A stretch of 64,000 nt of DNA from Micromussa lordhowensis (GCA_964020085.1 OZ026601.1:18059430-18123429), one strand, 5' to 3'; positions 11,081 through 24,000 are shown, counted from the first letter of the stretch. Notes: a model not told the origin generated them from the sequence alone. Numbers and translations are program-made.

Positions 11081-11639
11081 TTTCCCACAAGTCGCTGTAC
11101 AAAATAGACCAAATAGCTCGCTCTTTGCAGCCGTCGCACGGTTATACGGTTGTGTAAACCGAAAATTTAAAAACATAGGTTTCTTCTTCCATCGTATTTC
11201 CTCGGTTCTTGGTAGAGATCTGTACTCTTCCTGTGGACAGACGAAAGTTATATGAAGCCAAATATTAGCAACTGTTAGTTAGCGATACGATTAAGCAAAA
11301 ACAAGATCTCGAGTGGGGACATACCTGCAATGACCGTAGTGAGAAGTTCGGCCATGTTTGGTCTCTAGGTGAAGCTCTCACCCCGTAGAATGCAAAATTG
11401 GCGCCAAATCGACGATCAATCGAACTACATCGTCGTTAGGCTTCGTAAAAAACGACTGATCTCGACAACGCACGGAAAATATTATTTGAGCCCAGTCTCC
11501 CAACTTCACGGGCCAAAAAATGTTGCACACTGCGAACCCGGCAGTTTTGATGGCGCGCGTGCCCAGCGTGAATGGACCCTGCCAGCTAAGTGGGATTTGA
11601 CTTTGATATTCTTCTATCTTGGTTATTTATATTGATTAT

Positions 11640-13165
11640 TATTATGAAAGGATCTAAAGCTGTAGCAGAGAAATCTGCCAGATTGACTTTAAAGGAACTA
11701 CCGTTTTTCAACTATACAGGAAACTTAATTCAAATCCATGGCCAATTTAATAACTCGCTATCGACCTTTTGTAAAACTAAACGAGACCTGGACAAGCTCA
11801 CTTGCTTATATGACCTAGATTTATTTACCCTTAATACAGTTCTAGACTGTAATTTGAACCCTGATAATCAATCCTTTGTTAGAATTCCCAGTCGGTATTA
11901 TTCACCCCATAGTTTTAGGCAAATGAAAACCAAAGTTGAAACTGACACAAGTTTTTCTGTTTTTCACAACAACGTAGTTAGTTTAAATCGTAATCTTTAA
12001 AATCTTCAAACTCATATTTTGCACAAATTAAATTTTCGTTTCAATATTATCGGAGTATCAGAAACAAAAATTACTAATGCTAATTCAGAAATGTGAACGG
12101 CAAAAATACCAGGATATTCATTTGAATACGTTCCAATGCCTCTGTCCTCAGGGGGCGTAGGATTGTTCATTGATGAATCGCTAAACTATCGCATTTTAGA
12201 AAAGATCTCTAATGAAGCCTTTCAAGCATTGTGGGCTGAGATAACCTTTGAGAATAATAAAAATGTTATCTGTGGAATTTTGTATAGACAGCAAAATTCA
12301 CCTGAACACTTTCAATTGTATTTCGACGAGTGTATTGAAAAATTTACATCTTCCAGGAAAGACATAGTAATTATGGGTGATTTCAACATTGATCTTCCAA
12401 AGTGCGAGTCATCCAATCATAGTCACAGCTTTTTATCGTCCCTTCAAAGTTATTATCTCACTCCTGCAATTGACAAACCAACATGTGTCCGCCCTACCTC
12501 TGCCACAATATCTTTATTAATAATCCTGATAAAGTGATTGCATGTGGAAACTTAATCACTGACCTAAGTGATCATTTTGCGCAATTTTGCATTTTAAAAT
12601 CTATGAAGGCAAAAACTTGGGTTAAGAAATCTGAAATGCGAGACTTTTCACATTTTTCTAGTGACAGATTAAATGCTGATCTTTCTGATGTGGACTGGAG
12701 TGCTCTCTTTGCAAATGAATCGAATGACGTTAACAGCATATTTTCCTCCTTTTACAATAAATTTAACAAACTGGTGAACAAGCATGCAACGATAAAAACA
12801 ATTTCTAATCGCAAAGCAAAACAGTTCTCCAGACCATGGATCACTAAAAGCTTGCAAAAATCGATTAGAGTTAAAAATAAGCTTTGTGTCGGGTGATAGA
12901 GCTAAATACAACATGTATAGAAATAAAATTTGTATGTTAACATGCATAAGCAAATAGCAATATTATACCAAATTCTTTAATGATAAGTTGACAAAATATA
13001 TGAAAAAAACGTGGGAAGGAATAAATAGTATCCTCGCACGTAAATCAAACAATTCCAAGCCTATTAATTCTATTCAAGATCCTGATGACAATAATTCAAT
13101 TTCAAGCAACCCCAATAGAATTGCTATTCACAACACTCATAATGATATGCGAAGTTAAAATAATT
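11640..13165 (+). pseudogene. Non-LTR retrotransposon (CR1/L2-like LINE), endonuclease region, decayed
   Basis: The chain of frames has the order of a LINE ORF2 start. A basic leader is followed by the amino end of an exonuclease-endonuclease-phosphatase (EEP) fold with FSVFHNNVVSLNRNL and IIGVSETKIT (about 11955-12070), then GGVGLFI, ALWAEI and the catalytic-type MGDFNIDL (about 12373), then SDHFAQF near the EEP end. Stops interrupt at about 12000 and 12093, and the frame shifts near 12510 and 12895. The linker before the reverse transcriptase is partly readable to about 13160, where the element ends abruptly. No RT motifs remain. Confidence 0.7.
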
Positions 13166-13350
13166 CAATAACGGGTTCTTTCATGGCTGGTCTAGCGGTC
13201 TCACGTGCGATTACGTAATTACTGATAATAAATTCTGGTTTGGCGCGAAAATAAACCATTCTTGCTCAGTTTTTCAGCGGAGCCGCGAAGAGGTGGTCTC
13301 TTTTCTTTTGGAAGATACGACCCCACGCGATTTTCTGGACGATTTCCTGA

Positions 13351-14686
13351 TGGCTGAGGATCAACCTCCGGAGCCGAATGTTCAGTTACTTGTCGATCCT
13401 GTAGAGCCAGTCGTGAATCCACCGGTCGTGAACCCGCTAGTTGTGAACCCGCCGGTTGTGAATCCACCGGATGGCAACCAGAATGTTAATGTTGCTCAGC
13501 CTCAGGAACTGGAGGTAGTTCTCTTTTAGTTGTTATGAATTCTTCGTGGCATATTTCTCTTGTCTGTCGTATCTTTCAGGTTCTTCACACAGCATGGTGG
13601 AGAGAATGACGGAGAGTTTTTGGTCCGACCGCAGCCTGTTATCGAAATCTTTTCGGAAGATTATCGGGCTATTCCGTGTGGCTAATTAACGAACTAGCGT
13701 TTGGCATCTGGCTTGTGGCTGGAGGAACGCCGTGGATTCGCTTATTTTGTATTTCTTTCGGCCTTTGTGGTCGTTGGATGGTTACTAATCCGTATGAGCG
13801 AGGTGGCCGATTTGTTCGGCGGTGGTTAGTTGCCGGATTAGCGGTCGGCGTCTGGTTCTTGGCTAGAGGAACGCTGTGGACTCGCTTGTTTGTATTTTCT
13901 TCGGCCTTTGTGGTCGTTGGATGGTTACAAAACCGTACGAGCGAGGTGGCCGACTTGTTCGGCGGTGGTTGGTTGACGGACCAGCGTTGGGCGTTTAGCT
14001 TTTAGCTAGAGGAACGCTGTGGACTCGCTTGTTGCACAAGCGACGTGGCCGTTTTGTTCGGCGGTGATATCTAGTGTTTGGCTAGAGAGACGCCGTGAAT
14101 TCGCTTATTTGTATTTCCTTCAGTGTTTTTGCGGTCGTGGGATGGTTATGAATGGTGACAGCACGGTGTCATTTGTGTTTTGCCTTTCCTTCGGCTGGTG
14201 TGGCCTTTGGATGTTTGTTATGAGTTATGATAATGAATCATCGCACATTGAGGTGGGCGGTGAGTAAGAGTCTCTTTGTTCCTTTGCCCGTTGACAGAGT
14301 TTAACAAGTATGAGGTGCTTGAGATGTTGGAGACTCTGTATAACAAGGCCGCTGACCGTAATCATGACAGGAAGAACTACTATCGGCTCGTTCATCAGTC
14401 GGCGAGGGAAAAGGTGGAGTTGTCCAAAGATCACTTCAACGACCTTGTTATGCGCCTATTTGGAGACAAGGACCACGAGAGGGTCCTGGATATCGTTTAT
14501 AAAGTAGAAAAGAAGTCAAATCGCAAGAAGTCTCAAGAGAACGACAACAGGGGTGCTGGTGTGGCACGTCCGTCTCGTCTATTTTCTTTGCGATGTTATT
14601 TTTGTCATAGGCGAGGTCATATCAAGGCTGATTGTCCTGATTTGAAGTCCAAGCAGAGGAAAGCGGATCTCAAATCAGACAAGTAG
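13351..14686 (+). CDS. DIRS-like retroelement gag candidate, possibly spliced
   Basis: Three open segments may belong together: 13351-13516, an acidic/proline segment with repeated VVNPP ending at a GAG/GTAGTT donor; 13580-13682, after TATCTTTCAG; and 14297-14686, after TTGACAG. The last encodes a charged helical region and one CCHC zinc knuckle, CYFCHRRGHIKADC, typical of retroelement nucleocapsids. A 144-bp tandem repeat fills the space between the second and third segments and would be intronic. The neighbouring rightward pol supports a retroelement gag. Exon joining is inference; the zinc knuckle is directly seen. Confidence 0.45.
13722..14200. repeat. Tandem repeat, period about 144 bp, about 3.5 copies
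   Basis: The block GAGGAACGC(C/T)GTGGA(T/C)TCGCTT begins at 13722, 13866 and 14009, each followed in the first two copies by TTCGGCCTTTGTGGTCGTTG and GCGAGGTGGCCGA.TTGTTC. The third copy lacks the middle; a fourth, degenerate copy starts near 14086. Apparent open frames here (13676-14005, 14019-14267) follow the repeat and are probably not genes. Confidence 0.75.
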
Positions 14687-15012
14687 CCTGTGTTTAGATC
14701 TCGTTAGTTCACACCGGTGTTATAGGTTGAAGGTCGCCTGGACAAGGCTGTGTGTTATTCCTTGCGATAATAAACAAACTTTTGTGTGTATTGAATCAAT
14801 CTAGTGCATATTTTATTCTGTCTATTTTGTCAACATAATTATAACGACTTTGAAAAAGGGATATCCTTGAGACAAGGGCCTCCCAGCCTCGCTGGTCTTA
14901 GCTGTTATTTCTCTGCTGACTTTGACGGGGATGATTTTGATATGGTCTTAGATTTTTTTCGGCGATACAGTGTTTAAAGGTGTCTTCCCTACTCCTTTTT
15001 TCCTAGGGAAAT

Positions 15013-17257
15013 TTGTGGTGTTGGGAAAAATCTGACTCCTTTGATCTTCGACTTCAGGAGTTACAAAGCAAAGAAATTGAACTTCCAATGTCCTGGGTCG
15101 ATTGTTTCGGTAACCCCGTCGAGGTCATTGGAGAGGTGACAGCCTGTGACCGTGTTAGATTACCGAGAATACAGAGGGGAGAGTTAATTGGTGATATTTC
15201 GGAGTTATTGTTCCGTGACCCACAATTGTTTTCGAGCTGGAGAATTGCATAACCATTTCGAGTATTGGCAGTACATTGCGCGAGATAGCTCGTCACCCCA
15301 ACAGGCACAGATTCTTGGGTGGATAAGAGACAAGGTCTCAGTTAAGCCGTTTTTCAAGCATTTTAAAGGAAGTTTTAAAGGAGAATTGTTCGATTCAGAC
15401 GAGCCTCCGATGGTGGTGTTTAAGAACAATGTCTCTTGCAAGCCTTTTGTGTCATTTGTGGAGGAAACATTAGTTGCGCGCTTGAGATCTGGAGCTGTCT
15501 CGCTGTTGGGGAGAGTGGGTGTGGTTGACCCTCCATTTATTGTTCTTCCCCTTACAGTTGAGCCAACAAAGCCAAGGTTATGTCACGATGCGCGCTATCT
15601 TAATTTGTGGATGCGTGATATGCCTTTCTCTTTAGACAGGTTGATCGATTTACCACGTTACGTGGGCAAGGATACCTACCAAACGGTCCTAGACGATAAG
15701 TCTGGCTATGACCATATTCTTCTTTCTGAAGACAGCCGCACGTATTTTGGGATCCAATGGGGAGGGTAGTATTTCACGTATAATACCCTTCCTTTTGGGT
15801 GGAAGATCTCCCCGTTTGTATATCATACTACTGGCCTGTTGGCTTGTAATTTCCTTAGAGCTATAGGAATCCCTTGTTTGCTTTACATCGATGATCGACA
15901 CAATGGCGAACTGCAGGTGGCACTTGATAAGGGGGAATACGCTACTATTAACACTGTTGATGATCGTCATCTTGCGGCGGCTAGGTCGGCTATATTTCTT
16001 GTTGCTTACCATCTTGTCCGCTTGGGCTATTTCCTTGGTTTGCAAAAGTCAATATTGTTCCCAAGTAAAGTGGTTCCCTACCTTGGTTTTTTAGCGGATT
16101 CTTCTAGGGAGGTGTTCTGCTTAAAGCCGGAAAAGGAGAAATTCTTGCAACTTGTCCGTGAAATACTCCATGCCTCTAAGGTTACGGTGAAAACCTTGCA
16201 ACGCCTGGTTGGGAAATGCGTCTCTTTTAGTCTAGCAGTACCTGCAGCCCTGTTGTTTACGAAGCAGATGAATGCTGCTATTGCCGGTGGCCAACGTACT
16301 CCCCACAGGCTAGTACCCATCAAGGGGGATCTGCGTGAGGAGATTTCCCATTGGCTGTTTTTGGAAGGTTGGGATGATCCGGTAACATGGCGGGATGAGC
16401 GTCATATTCGTGTGTCCGTTGCGACTGATGCTTCTGCATCAGGCTGGGGTGCTATTTTGTTAACCCCTCATCGTGAGGAAATCTCAGATTATTGGACGGA
16501 AGAGCAGTGCAAATGGGGGATCGCCGCGAAGGAAGCTACTGCGGTCGACATGGCGTTAATGGCTTTTAAAGACAAACTGTTCAATGCTAGGGTTGATGCT
16601 TTTGTTGACAATAAGGCCATTGTTGAGGCTTGGAGCAACCAGGGTGGTAGAAGCTTGGAACTTAATATGGCGTTGAGACGGCTTTTCTTCACAACGTCGA
16701 AGCTTAGCTTATCTCTGGACATGTCTTACATTCCGACTGGTCAGAATCCTGCTGATGCTCCATCAAGGTGCCTGTCCCACTCAGATAGTAAATTGTCGGA
16801 TGGTTTATGGCAGATTGTTCAAAAGGAGTTTGGTGGTAGGGAAGGCCATACTTGCGACCTTATGGCCTTGGATTCGAATAGTATGACGGATGCGCATGGG
16901 TATTCTCTCCCTCATTTTACGCCGATTCCCTCTCCCGGATCGTCTGGTGTAAATCTCTTCTCACAGGACCTTGCTTCCCTCGGAGCGTTTATGGCCAGAC
17001 CGTATGTTTTTCCTCCCATGGCTTTAACGGGACCTGTCTTAAAATTTCTGCAGAGTTTTAAACAGTCATGCACAGTAGTGGTGCTGGACGTGTTTCCCAA
17101 GAAATACTGGTGGCCTCTCCTTATGAATAAAGCTGTAAAGAGTAGATGTCTGGCTGTTCGTGGCGATGGCAACGCGCTCTTGGTCCCGTCCAAAAAGGGG
17201 TGGCTGCCTCAGAAGGGCATTCCTGGGGATCTCTGGGTTTTTGCAGTGTGTTTTTAG
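15013..17257 (+). pseudogene. DIRS-like retrotransposon pol (reverse transcriptase + RNase H), broken
   Basis: The chain reads: an amino-terminal region (15013-15252), a frameshift near 15225, RT fingers and palm with LCHDARYLN and LDDKSGYDHI (to 15769), an in-frame TAG at 15767-15769, then LPFGWKISPF and the catalytic YIDDR motif (about 15880). The 472-residue frame 15839-17257 continues with an RNase-H-like domain (ATDASASGWGA, VDNKAIVEAWS, NPADAPSR), as in DIRS/Ngaro-type elements. It ends in a conserved-looking tail (KKYWWPLL...PGDLWVF). No tyrosine recombinase is visible, and the sequence switches to an antisense BEL fragment right after 17257, so the 3' part appears lost. Confidence 0.7.
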
Positions 17258-17299
17258 GTGTGTCTTGGCATACATTTTGATCTGTTGTGCTACTGGTTT

Positions 17300-17955
17300 G
17301 TGGTGTATGATAGAGTTCTTCTTTTCCGGTTTGTAGGAACTTCCAGTCATGGCAAAGCTAGAGTTCTTCTTTTCCGGTTTGTAGGAACTTCCAGTCATGG
17401 CAAAGCTGTTTGTCCAGTCGGCTCCATGACCAGGACCTCTCCTGCGATTCTTATTTCTGTCCTCTCTTTCTTGCTTATTGACTTCTACATCCGAAAGTAC
17501 GGGCAAGCACTGTATCTCAGCTATCTCGGTGACAAAGTTGACAAATACTGTGAAAGGAGGGACCTTGGTGTCTCCGTGCTTTAGTTGATAATCCCGAACC
17601 ATAGTTCCCCATTTGGGATGAGTCCAAGCAGGAAGGATCTTTACTAGTTTCTTGTTGCCACTTTCCTTGTTCAATGTTTCGAGATCCTCAACCGAATGCA
17701 TTGCCAGTTTACAGGTTTGTAAGAAGTCAGCAAATTCTCTCAAGGCAGCTCCATCCCTTGGGGCTATCCTCTGCCAATTTTCCAACCTTTCTCGAAAGGC
17801 ATCAGCAACAACAGACGGATGGCCGAATCGTTTCTCTAGGATGCCCTTGGCTGTTTGATATGCGTCAGGCGAAGACACAAACTGATAACCTTCCACGACT
17901 TTCTTTGGAGCTCCAGCCAAGTATTGAAGCAGATATAGAATCTTTTCACTGGGAT
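17300..17955 (-). pseudogene. Older BEL/Pao element, gag fragment (downstream half)
   Basis: The minus-strand frame shows the conserved gag region of BEL elements (DUF1759-like): KILYLLQYLAG, AYQTAKGILEKRFGHP, LREFADFLQTCK. It stops being gag-like at about 17300, where the DIRS-like element begins. Its upstream half lies at 24572-24960; the young BEL copy (17956-24566) sits between the halves with GGGAT duplicated at 17951-17955 and 24567-24571. The open frame 17066-18067 is a chimera of this gag, the adjacent LTR and antisense DIRS sequence, not one gene. Confidence 0.75.
17311..17406 (-). repeat. 48-bp tandem duplication inside the older gag
   Basis: Two exact-looking 48-bp units (17311-17358 and 17359-17406) encode a repeated 16-residue block containing FAMTGSSYKPEKKN. 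The length is a multiple of three, so the frame is kept. Confidence 0.8.
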
Positions 17956-18149
17956 TGTGGTGGAGGTTTTCCAACCAAAATAAAACTAAGGCAACGAGCG
18001 AGAACAGCAAATTTTCAACAAGCGATCCGAGCACTACTAGATAACTCAACAAGATGGCGGATCTCAAAACACACGTGTTTTTTCTCTAGTCCGCGGGGAA
18101 CTAAGTCCTATTTTTGAAGAGTCCGCTGACCTAAGGGCAGTCGGCAACA
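17956..18149 (-). repeat. 3' LTR of the young BEL element
   Basis: Begins TGTGGTGGAGG and ends GGCAACA on the plus strand; matches 24373-24566 with a single visible difference. Its outer flank is the target duplication GGGAT (17951-17955). Confidence 0.9.
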
Positions 18150-18175
18150 TAGCCACCCCTGTATACGGCTTTAGT

Positions 18176-21097
18176 CTATACACTACGTTCGGCCTCCTCA
18201 AGGAGGCAAAGCTTGACGACTGGCCGCTTAAATGTTCCTTGTTTCGTCTGGACTTCAACGGTGCGAATGAGGCCATCATTTCCTGGGAATGTCTCGACGA
18301 CTCGGCCAGGATTCCATCTGCCACGGGGTAGGTTATCCTCAACTACCAATACCAGGTCCCCAATTTGAACATCAGTTTGAGATCTAGTTCTCCACTTCTT
18401 CCGCTCGGTAAGTGCGGGCACGTACTCACGAAGCCATCTTCTCCAGAAGTGGTCGGTGAGCGTCTGGGCTTGTCTCCACCGCTTTCTGGAACATCAATCT
18501 CTCTCATCAAAGACATCAGGAGGCACGTTCGGGCTATTTCTTCCAATCAGAAAATGGTTAGGAGTGATTGCTTCAAGGTCCTGAGGATCAACACTGACGT
18601 GAGTTAGCGGTCGGCTGTTAAGCAAACTCTCAGTTTCTTCCATGAATGTGAGCAGGGTTTCATCATTCACCAATTGGCCATTCAGAGTGATCCTCAGAGC
18701 TTTCTTCGCTGATTTGACAAGTCTCTCCCAGACTCCCCCAAAATGGGGAGCAGAAGGGGGGTTGAAGAACCACTGAATTCCGTATTGTGACAGCGTGTCT
18801 GAGATCTTGGCCTGTTCCATTCTATCAAGGCACACCTTAAGCTCTCGTTCAGCGCCGACGAAATTAGTTCCGTTGTCGCTGTAAATGTTTCTCGGTTTTC
18901 CTCTTCTAGCCATCATTCTTCTCAGTGCCATGATGAAGCTGTCTGTTTCGAGTGAGTGAGCAACTTCTAAGTGTACCGCCCTTGTCACAAGGCAGGTGAA
19001 CAGACAACCGTAACGCTTTACCGTGGATCTTCTTTCTTTAACTAGCAGCGGTCCGAAACAATCCACACCAGTGTTGTAAAAGGGTGGGGTGAAAGCTTGG
19101 AGTCTGCTTTGGGGTAGGCTTGCCAACAGTGGTGGATCTGGTTTGGCATTGTGTTTTCTGCAAACATGACATGACTTGGCTATTTTCTTGAGAGCAGACC
19201 TCACCTTGGGGATCCAGTATCGTTGCCGCAACTCAGCAAGAATGTGCTCTACTCCAGAGTGGTTCAGTCTCTGATGTAAGTGTAACAAGATCAAAGGAAC
19301 AATGTCATGCTTCTTAGGAAGAATAGCAGGATGTTTGGCTTGATATGGGATTGGCGCATGTTTCAGTCGACCTCCGACGCGCAAGATGCCCTTCTCGTCG
19401 GTGTAAGGGTACAGGGATCTAAGGTCACTGCTGCAATGTACCTCCTTTCCTGCGGCTAACCGGCTCAGGTCTTCGCAGTAGGCTTGAGCTTGGGCTTTCT
19501 TAATCCAGAATTCTTCAGCACTTACGAGCTCTTCAACAGATAACGGTCCTTTAGCAACTTTCACATGTTCATTCCTGTGACGACAGCTTGTCACAAACCG
19601 AAATACCCATGCAGTAACTCGTGTCAGGTGGGTCCACGAAGAGGTCTTCTTAGGGTCCAGAAACTCATTGTTGACTTCAGAACTGAGACCCAGCCAGGCT
19701 TCACTTTTAACTTCAGGATCATTGTCAGTTGGAGGTTGGGAGATAACTTGGTTTGACCACCAGTCCTCACCCCGCAAAAGAAAGTCTGGGCCGTTAATCC
19801 ACCGACTGTCTTGAAGAAGGTCTTGAGCAGAAAGACCTCTTGAACAATCGTCTGCAACATTGAGGCGTCCAGGGACATGCCACCAGGCTTCAGGATCGGA
19901 CAATTCCTTTATTTCAGTGACCCGGTTGGCGACAAAGGTATGGAATCTGGTCCCTTGACTCTTGATGTAGGATAACACTGTGGTGGAATCTGTCCAGTAA
20001 GTAATTTGGCTGGGCATCACATTTAGTTCTTTCTGGATGGTCTGACTCATTCTAACTGCCATTACAGCGGCTTGAAGTTCTAGTCGCGGAATCGTCAGGG
20101 GCTTAATTGGAGCAAGCCTTGTCTTTCCGAATATGAAGGAACAGTGATAGGAATTACCCTGTGTTTCAACTCTCCAGTAGGCAGCGGCACCAAAGGCGAC
20201 CTCGGAGGCATCCGCAAAGATGCGAATTTGTGCGTCTGCATACTGGGCACTTGGTTGGTTGCCAAGGTAACATCTGGGAACGGACAAGGTTGCAAGGAGA
20301 GGTAGTTCTGCCTTCCAGGCCTCCCAGGCGTCTAGTAGTGGGCCTGATATGGGTTTGTCCCAATCAAACCCGAGTCTCCACAGCTGTTGCAGGATCAACT
20401 TAGCCCTCAGTACAAATGGTGCTACCAATCCAAGGGGATCGAAGATGGTTGATGTCTGCTTTAGAATGCCTCGCTTGGTTGGAGCTAACTGATTTGGAAC
20501 TACTTTAATTTCTAGAGTATCTTGCTCCACATTCCACAGCACTCCCAAGGCTCTCTCAACTGGAAGGCTATCCAGATCCAAATCAAATGGCTGCGAGATC
20601 CCAGGGCTGCTGAGGATGTCTTTGGGAGGTAGCTGAGCTAGCACATTTCGGCTATTACTCATAAACTTAGTTAATCGAAAGCCACCCTTTGACAAAAGCT
20701 CAGTAAGCTGGAGGGCAAGCTGGGCTGCCTCGTCTTCAGAAGGCAAAGACTTCAGGAGGTCATCCATGTAGAAATCTCTTAGGACTGTACTGACAGCTTC
20801 TTCACTGCAAGTGGCTTTGTTATCAATGGCGGTTTTCTTCAGGCAGTAATTTGCAGAGGCTGGACTCGACTTTGCACCAAAGATCATGGCTTGCATCTGG
20901 TAGACATCAGGAGGACGATCTCTATTTGGACCTCTCCAAAGGAATCTCAGTGATGGTTGATCTTTCTCGATAACTCGTACTTGGTAGAACATTGTCTCAA
21001 AGTCTGCAATCATAGCAACAGCATGCAGTCGGAATCTCATGATCACACCTACAAGGGAGTTCAGCAGGTCGGGGCCTGTCACCAGTTGATCATTCAA
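18176..21097 (-). pseudogene. BEL pol: reverse transcriptase, RNase H, integrase, broken
   Basis: The 867-residue frame 18494-21097 contains RT with the catalytic FYMDDLLKS motif, an RNase H domain (IFADASEVAFGAA, TDSTTVLSYIKS, VADDCSRG), and an integrase with an H..H..C-x2-C zinc region (LHQRLNHSG, CHVCRKH) and D-D-E motifs (GVDCFGPL, YSDNGTNFVGA, VWERLVKS). A TGA at 18494-18496 separates it from the carboxy-terminal DUF5641-like module in the same frame (about 18176-18421: VQIGDLVLVVEDNLPRGRW). The 5' end is out of frame with gag-pro at about 21094-21100, where part of the first RT motif is absent. Confidence 0.85.
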
Positions 21098-24000
21098 CGA
21101 AGTTCCCTTGTATGGGGCTGCAGCTTATTGGGATTTGTCACAGCATGGTGTGGCAGGTACCAAGTGTTCTTGGGTTCCTTAGTAGCAATCTCTGTGGGAG
21201 ATAACTTTCTGGCATAGCCCTTGGCAATGTAGGATTCAACTGTGTCATAATAGGCTTTGGCTCTTTCACTATCGTTATCTAAGCTTCGCTCCAGATTGGT
21301 AAGTCTTCTCTCTGCCAGTGGCCGATTGTTTGGGAGCACAACTTCATCATCCTTCCATAGAAGACCGGTTTCGTAATGGTCCAGGTTAGCTCGAAAGTTT
21401 GTAGTTTCTTCTAAGCGCTTAAGAGCTCTTTCGTCCTCTGCAGATCTCGAAACATCACAATTGAACTTGGTGCCAAATGACTCTGTCTTCCACCAGTTTT
21501 CAACTTCTTTATTCAATGTGGTGTCTAGGGTAACACAATGTCCAACAAAACTCACACCTGTTCTGGGGGAAGGAACTCCTCCCGCTAAGCCAGCAATCGC
21601 CCATCCAAAGTCAGTCCGCACAGCATATGGTTGCCCCTTTGGTCCACGCCTGTATTCATGTTGAATCATGGCTCTGGTAACCTGCACTCCAATAAGAAGG
21701 CCTATCTGATCTGTAGACACAGCAGGGATGTCTAAATCTTCAAGGTGTTTCCAGGTTTTTCTAACATTTTCCTTGACGAGTCTTTGTGGAGGTACATTTA
21801 ATTTAGGGACTGTCCAAGCAGGATGGATCTGAACAGGTAGATTTACAGCTTGTTTCCCGGTCGGTGTCACAAGGAGATTGACTGCTCTAGAGCTCCGTGG
21901 CGTTCCATTATTTTCAATGTTTCCCAGGCAAAGTAGTTGCTCTGGTCCTTCGAGATTCAGCTTGTCAGCAATGTCTCTTCTTATCAACGTGTCTGAACTG
22001 CCGTCATCCAGAATAGCAAACGTTTCACTCACCGCCACCCCATTTTCACCTTGTATTTTGACTGGGACAACTTGGAAATAAACCACTCTGTCATTAGTGG
22101 TGAGGGAGTTGGTGGCTGCCACATACGGAAGGGGGTTGTCTGGAGACCGTGGGGATTGAGTTTGTGGGTTGTGGTTAGGCAGTTGCTGAGGTGCACGCTC
22201 ATAGTGTAACAGACTATGATGATGTCTCTTACAGTTAGCAACTTGACAATGAGTCTTGTTCGAGCATTCATTAACTTGATGTCCCTGTTTGAGACAATTG
22301 AAGCACGTCTTGAAACTTTTGACCACCTCGTAGCGCTCAGGTACAGACTTTCTTTTGAATTCATTACATCTGTAAAGTGGGTGAGCTTGATTACAGCATA
22401 GGCAGGCTGGTGACTTTGATTCTTTTGGAGGTTCTTCTCCCTCTTGCTGTGGGTCCGACTTGATGTGCAGTGTAGAAGAACTTAGGGGTGGATCCCGTTT
22501 TGGTGGTTTATACCTGCTAGGTAGGGAACAATTCGCCGATTCCTCATTCACCAGGTGTTGTCTCGCTCTAACATGTTCTGAAAGCCACCGGTCTAGGTCA
22601 AACAAGTTAGGCCTTCCCTGACTTTCATGTTTCTGAACTTCCATCGCCCACTTGGATTGCAAAGGCCCAGGGAGCTTTTGAACGGCAATGTTCAGATTTG
22701 TCTCGCTTAAGAGATCAGCAATGAATCTCTGTCTGTGAAGGGTGACTACGGTTGACCTAAGTGTTTGGTACAGCTTTGTAAGACCGGTCTGATCTTGAGG
22801 GCGCGGTGATGGTATGGCCTTAAGGGCAGCAATGGCCGCACGCACAATCTTTCCTGAGTCAGCGAATCTCGCTTTAAGCATTCTGAGAGCTAATATGTAA
22901 TTTGCGCCATCTTCTCCAAGGAACTGAATTTCTGACTCTGCAGCGCCAGTGACGGTATTCTGAAGATAAGCTAAACGCTGGCCATCATTCAGGAAGGGCT
23001 GATCATGGACGATACTTTTAAATCTTCCAATCCACAAAGGCCAATGGAGGGGCGAGCCATCAAATTTTCCAAGGTCAAATTTAGGCAACGACCGCTCCAT
23101 GGCGGAGAAGCTACAGTGGTAATGTGTTGTCAATTGGGGCGGAGAAGCGACACTATACTCGTCAAGTTGATCTATCCAGGCATCTGGAGGGGGTCCTGGA
23201 AAGTCAGGCATAAGACCCCATCTTGGGTGTGGCTGCGGTAATGTTCCCGATAAACTGGGTCTCGGTGACACACCCTGACTGGGTACAGACCAGCCCCTCC
23301 AGGGGGAGTTTTGTGTAGCTGGTGTACTAATCTGTTTCGGGTGAGATGAGACTTGACTGGGTGGAGTCCAGTCCCTCCAAGGGTAGTTTTGTGTGGCTGG
23401 TGCACTAGTCTGTCCCATGTTAGGTGGGACTTGATTGGGTACGGCCCAGCCCCTCCAAGGGGAGTTTTGTGTAGCTGGTGTACTAATCTGATCTGGGTTA
23501 GATGGGGGCTTGTAACATACTACAGGAGTGGGAACTGAGTCGGTTACTGATGTAACTGTTCTAGGATGGGTAAGAGAAACTTTGGGTGTGGCACAACTTG
23601 TAGCTTGAATTGTGGTTAAATTACTTGTGCTGGTTGTATAGGGTACTCCATTCTCAATAGCGGTTATCGGCCGCTGTGTTCCCTGACTAGTTCCAATATT
23701 ACCTGGCTGATGTACAGTCGATGGCAAGCTCTGAACAACTGAGGTTTCACTCTTAGAGTTGTCATAACTAAATGATTTGTCAACACTCCCTTCAAAAGGA
23801 TTTGAGGGTTCTGATACCAACACTACATCCACTTCTTTCACGAGTTTGGCATCCAACGTAGCTCGTTCGGCATAATATATCTCAATGTTGTCGAAGCAGT
23901 CATAGACAGGGGCTAGGGTTTGCTCCATCCAATACTCCGGTTCATCGTCATCGGGGTTGAGTTCAAACAAGGTCTGATTAATATTCTCTAACTGAGATAC

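Larger units (their letters stand above)
6440..11570 (-). mobile_element. Complete CACTA/CMC-like DNA transposon with TIRs and 3-bp target duplication
   Basis: The left end (from 6440) and the complement of the right end (to 11570) share an imperfect terminal inverted repeat of about 35 bp beginning CACGCTGGGCAC, followed by CGCGCCATCAAAA and GCCGGG. AAT flanks both ends (6437-6439 and 11571-11573), as expected for a 3-bp target duplication. Ends of 5'-CAC...GTG-3' with a 3-bp duplication are known for the CACTA/EnSpm branch of the CMC superfamily. The element carries a leftward transposase gene and a rightward ORF starting 90 bp from its left end. Part of that ORF is also present as an inverted, internally deleted copy near the right end. 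Confidence 0.75.

Noticed and set aside
13676..14267. Tryptophan/valine-rich frames suggestive of membrane proteins
   Set aside because: They follow a 144-bp tandem repeat (144 is a multiple of three, so the frame stays open without selection).
17066..18067. 333-residue minus-strand open frame
   Set aside because: A chimera of young BEL LTR, older BEL gag and antisense DIRS-like pol; three different elements joined by chance.
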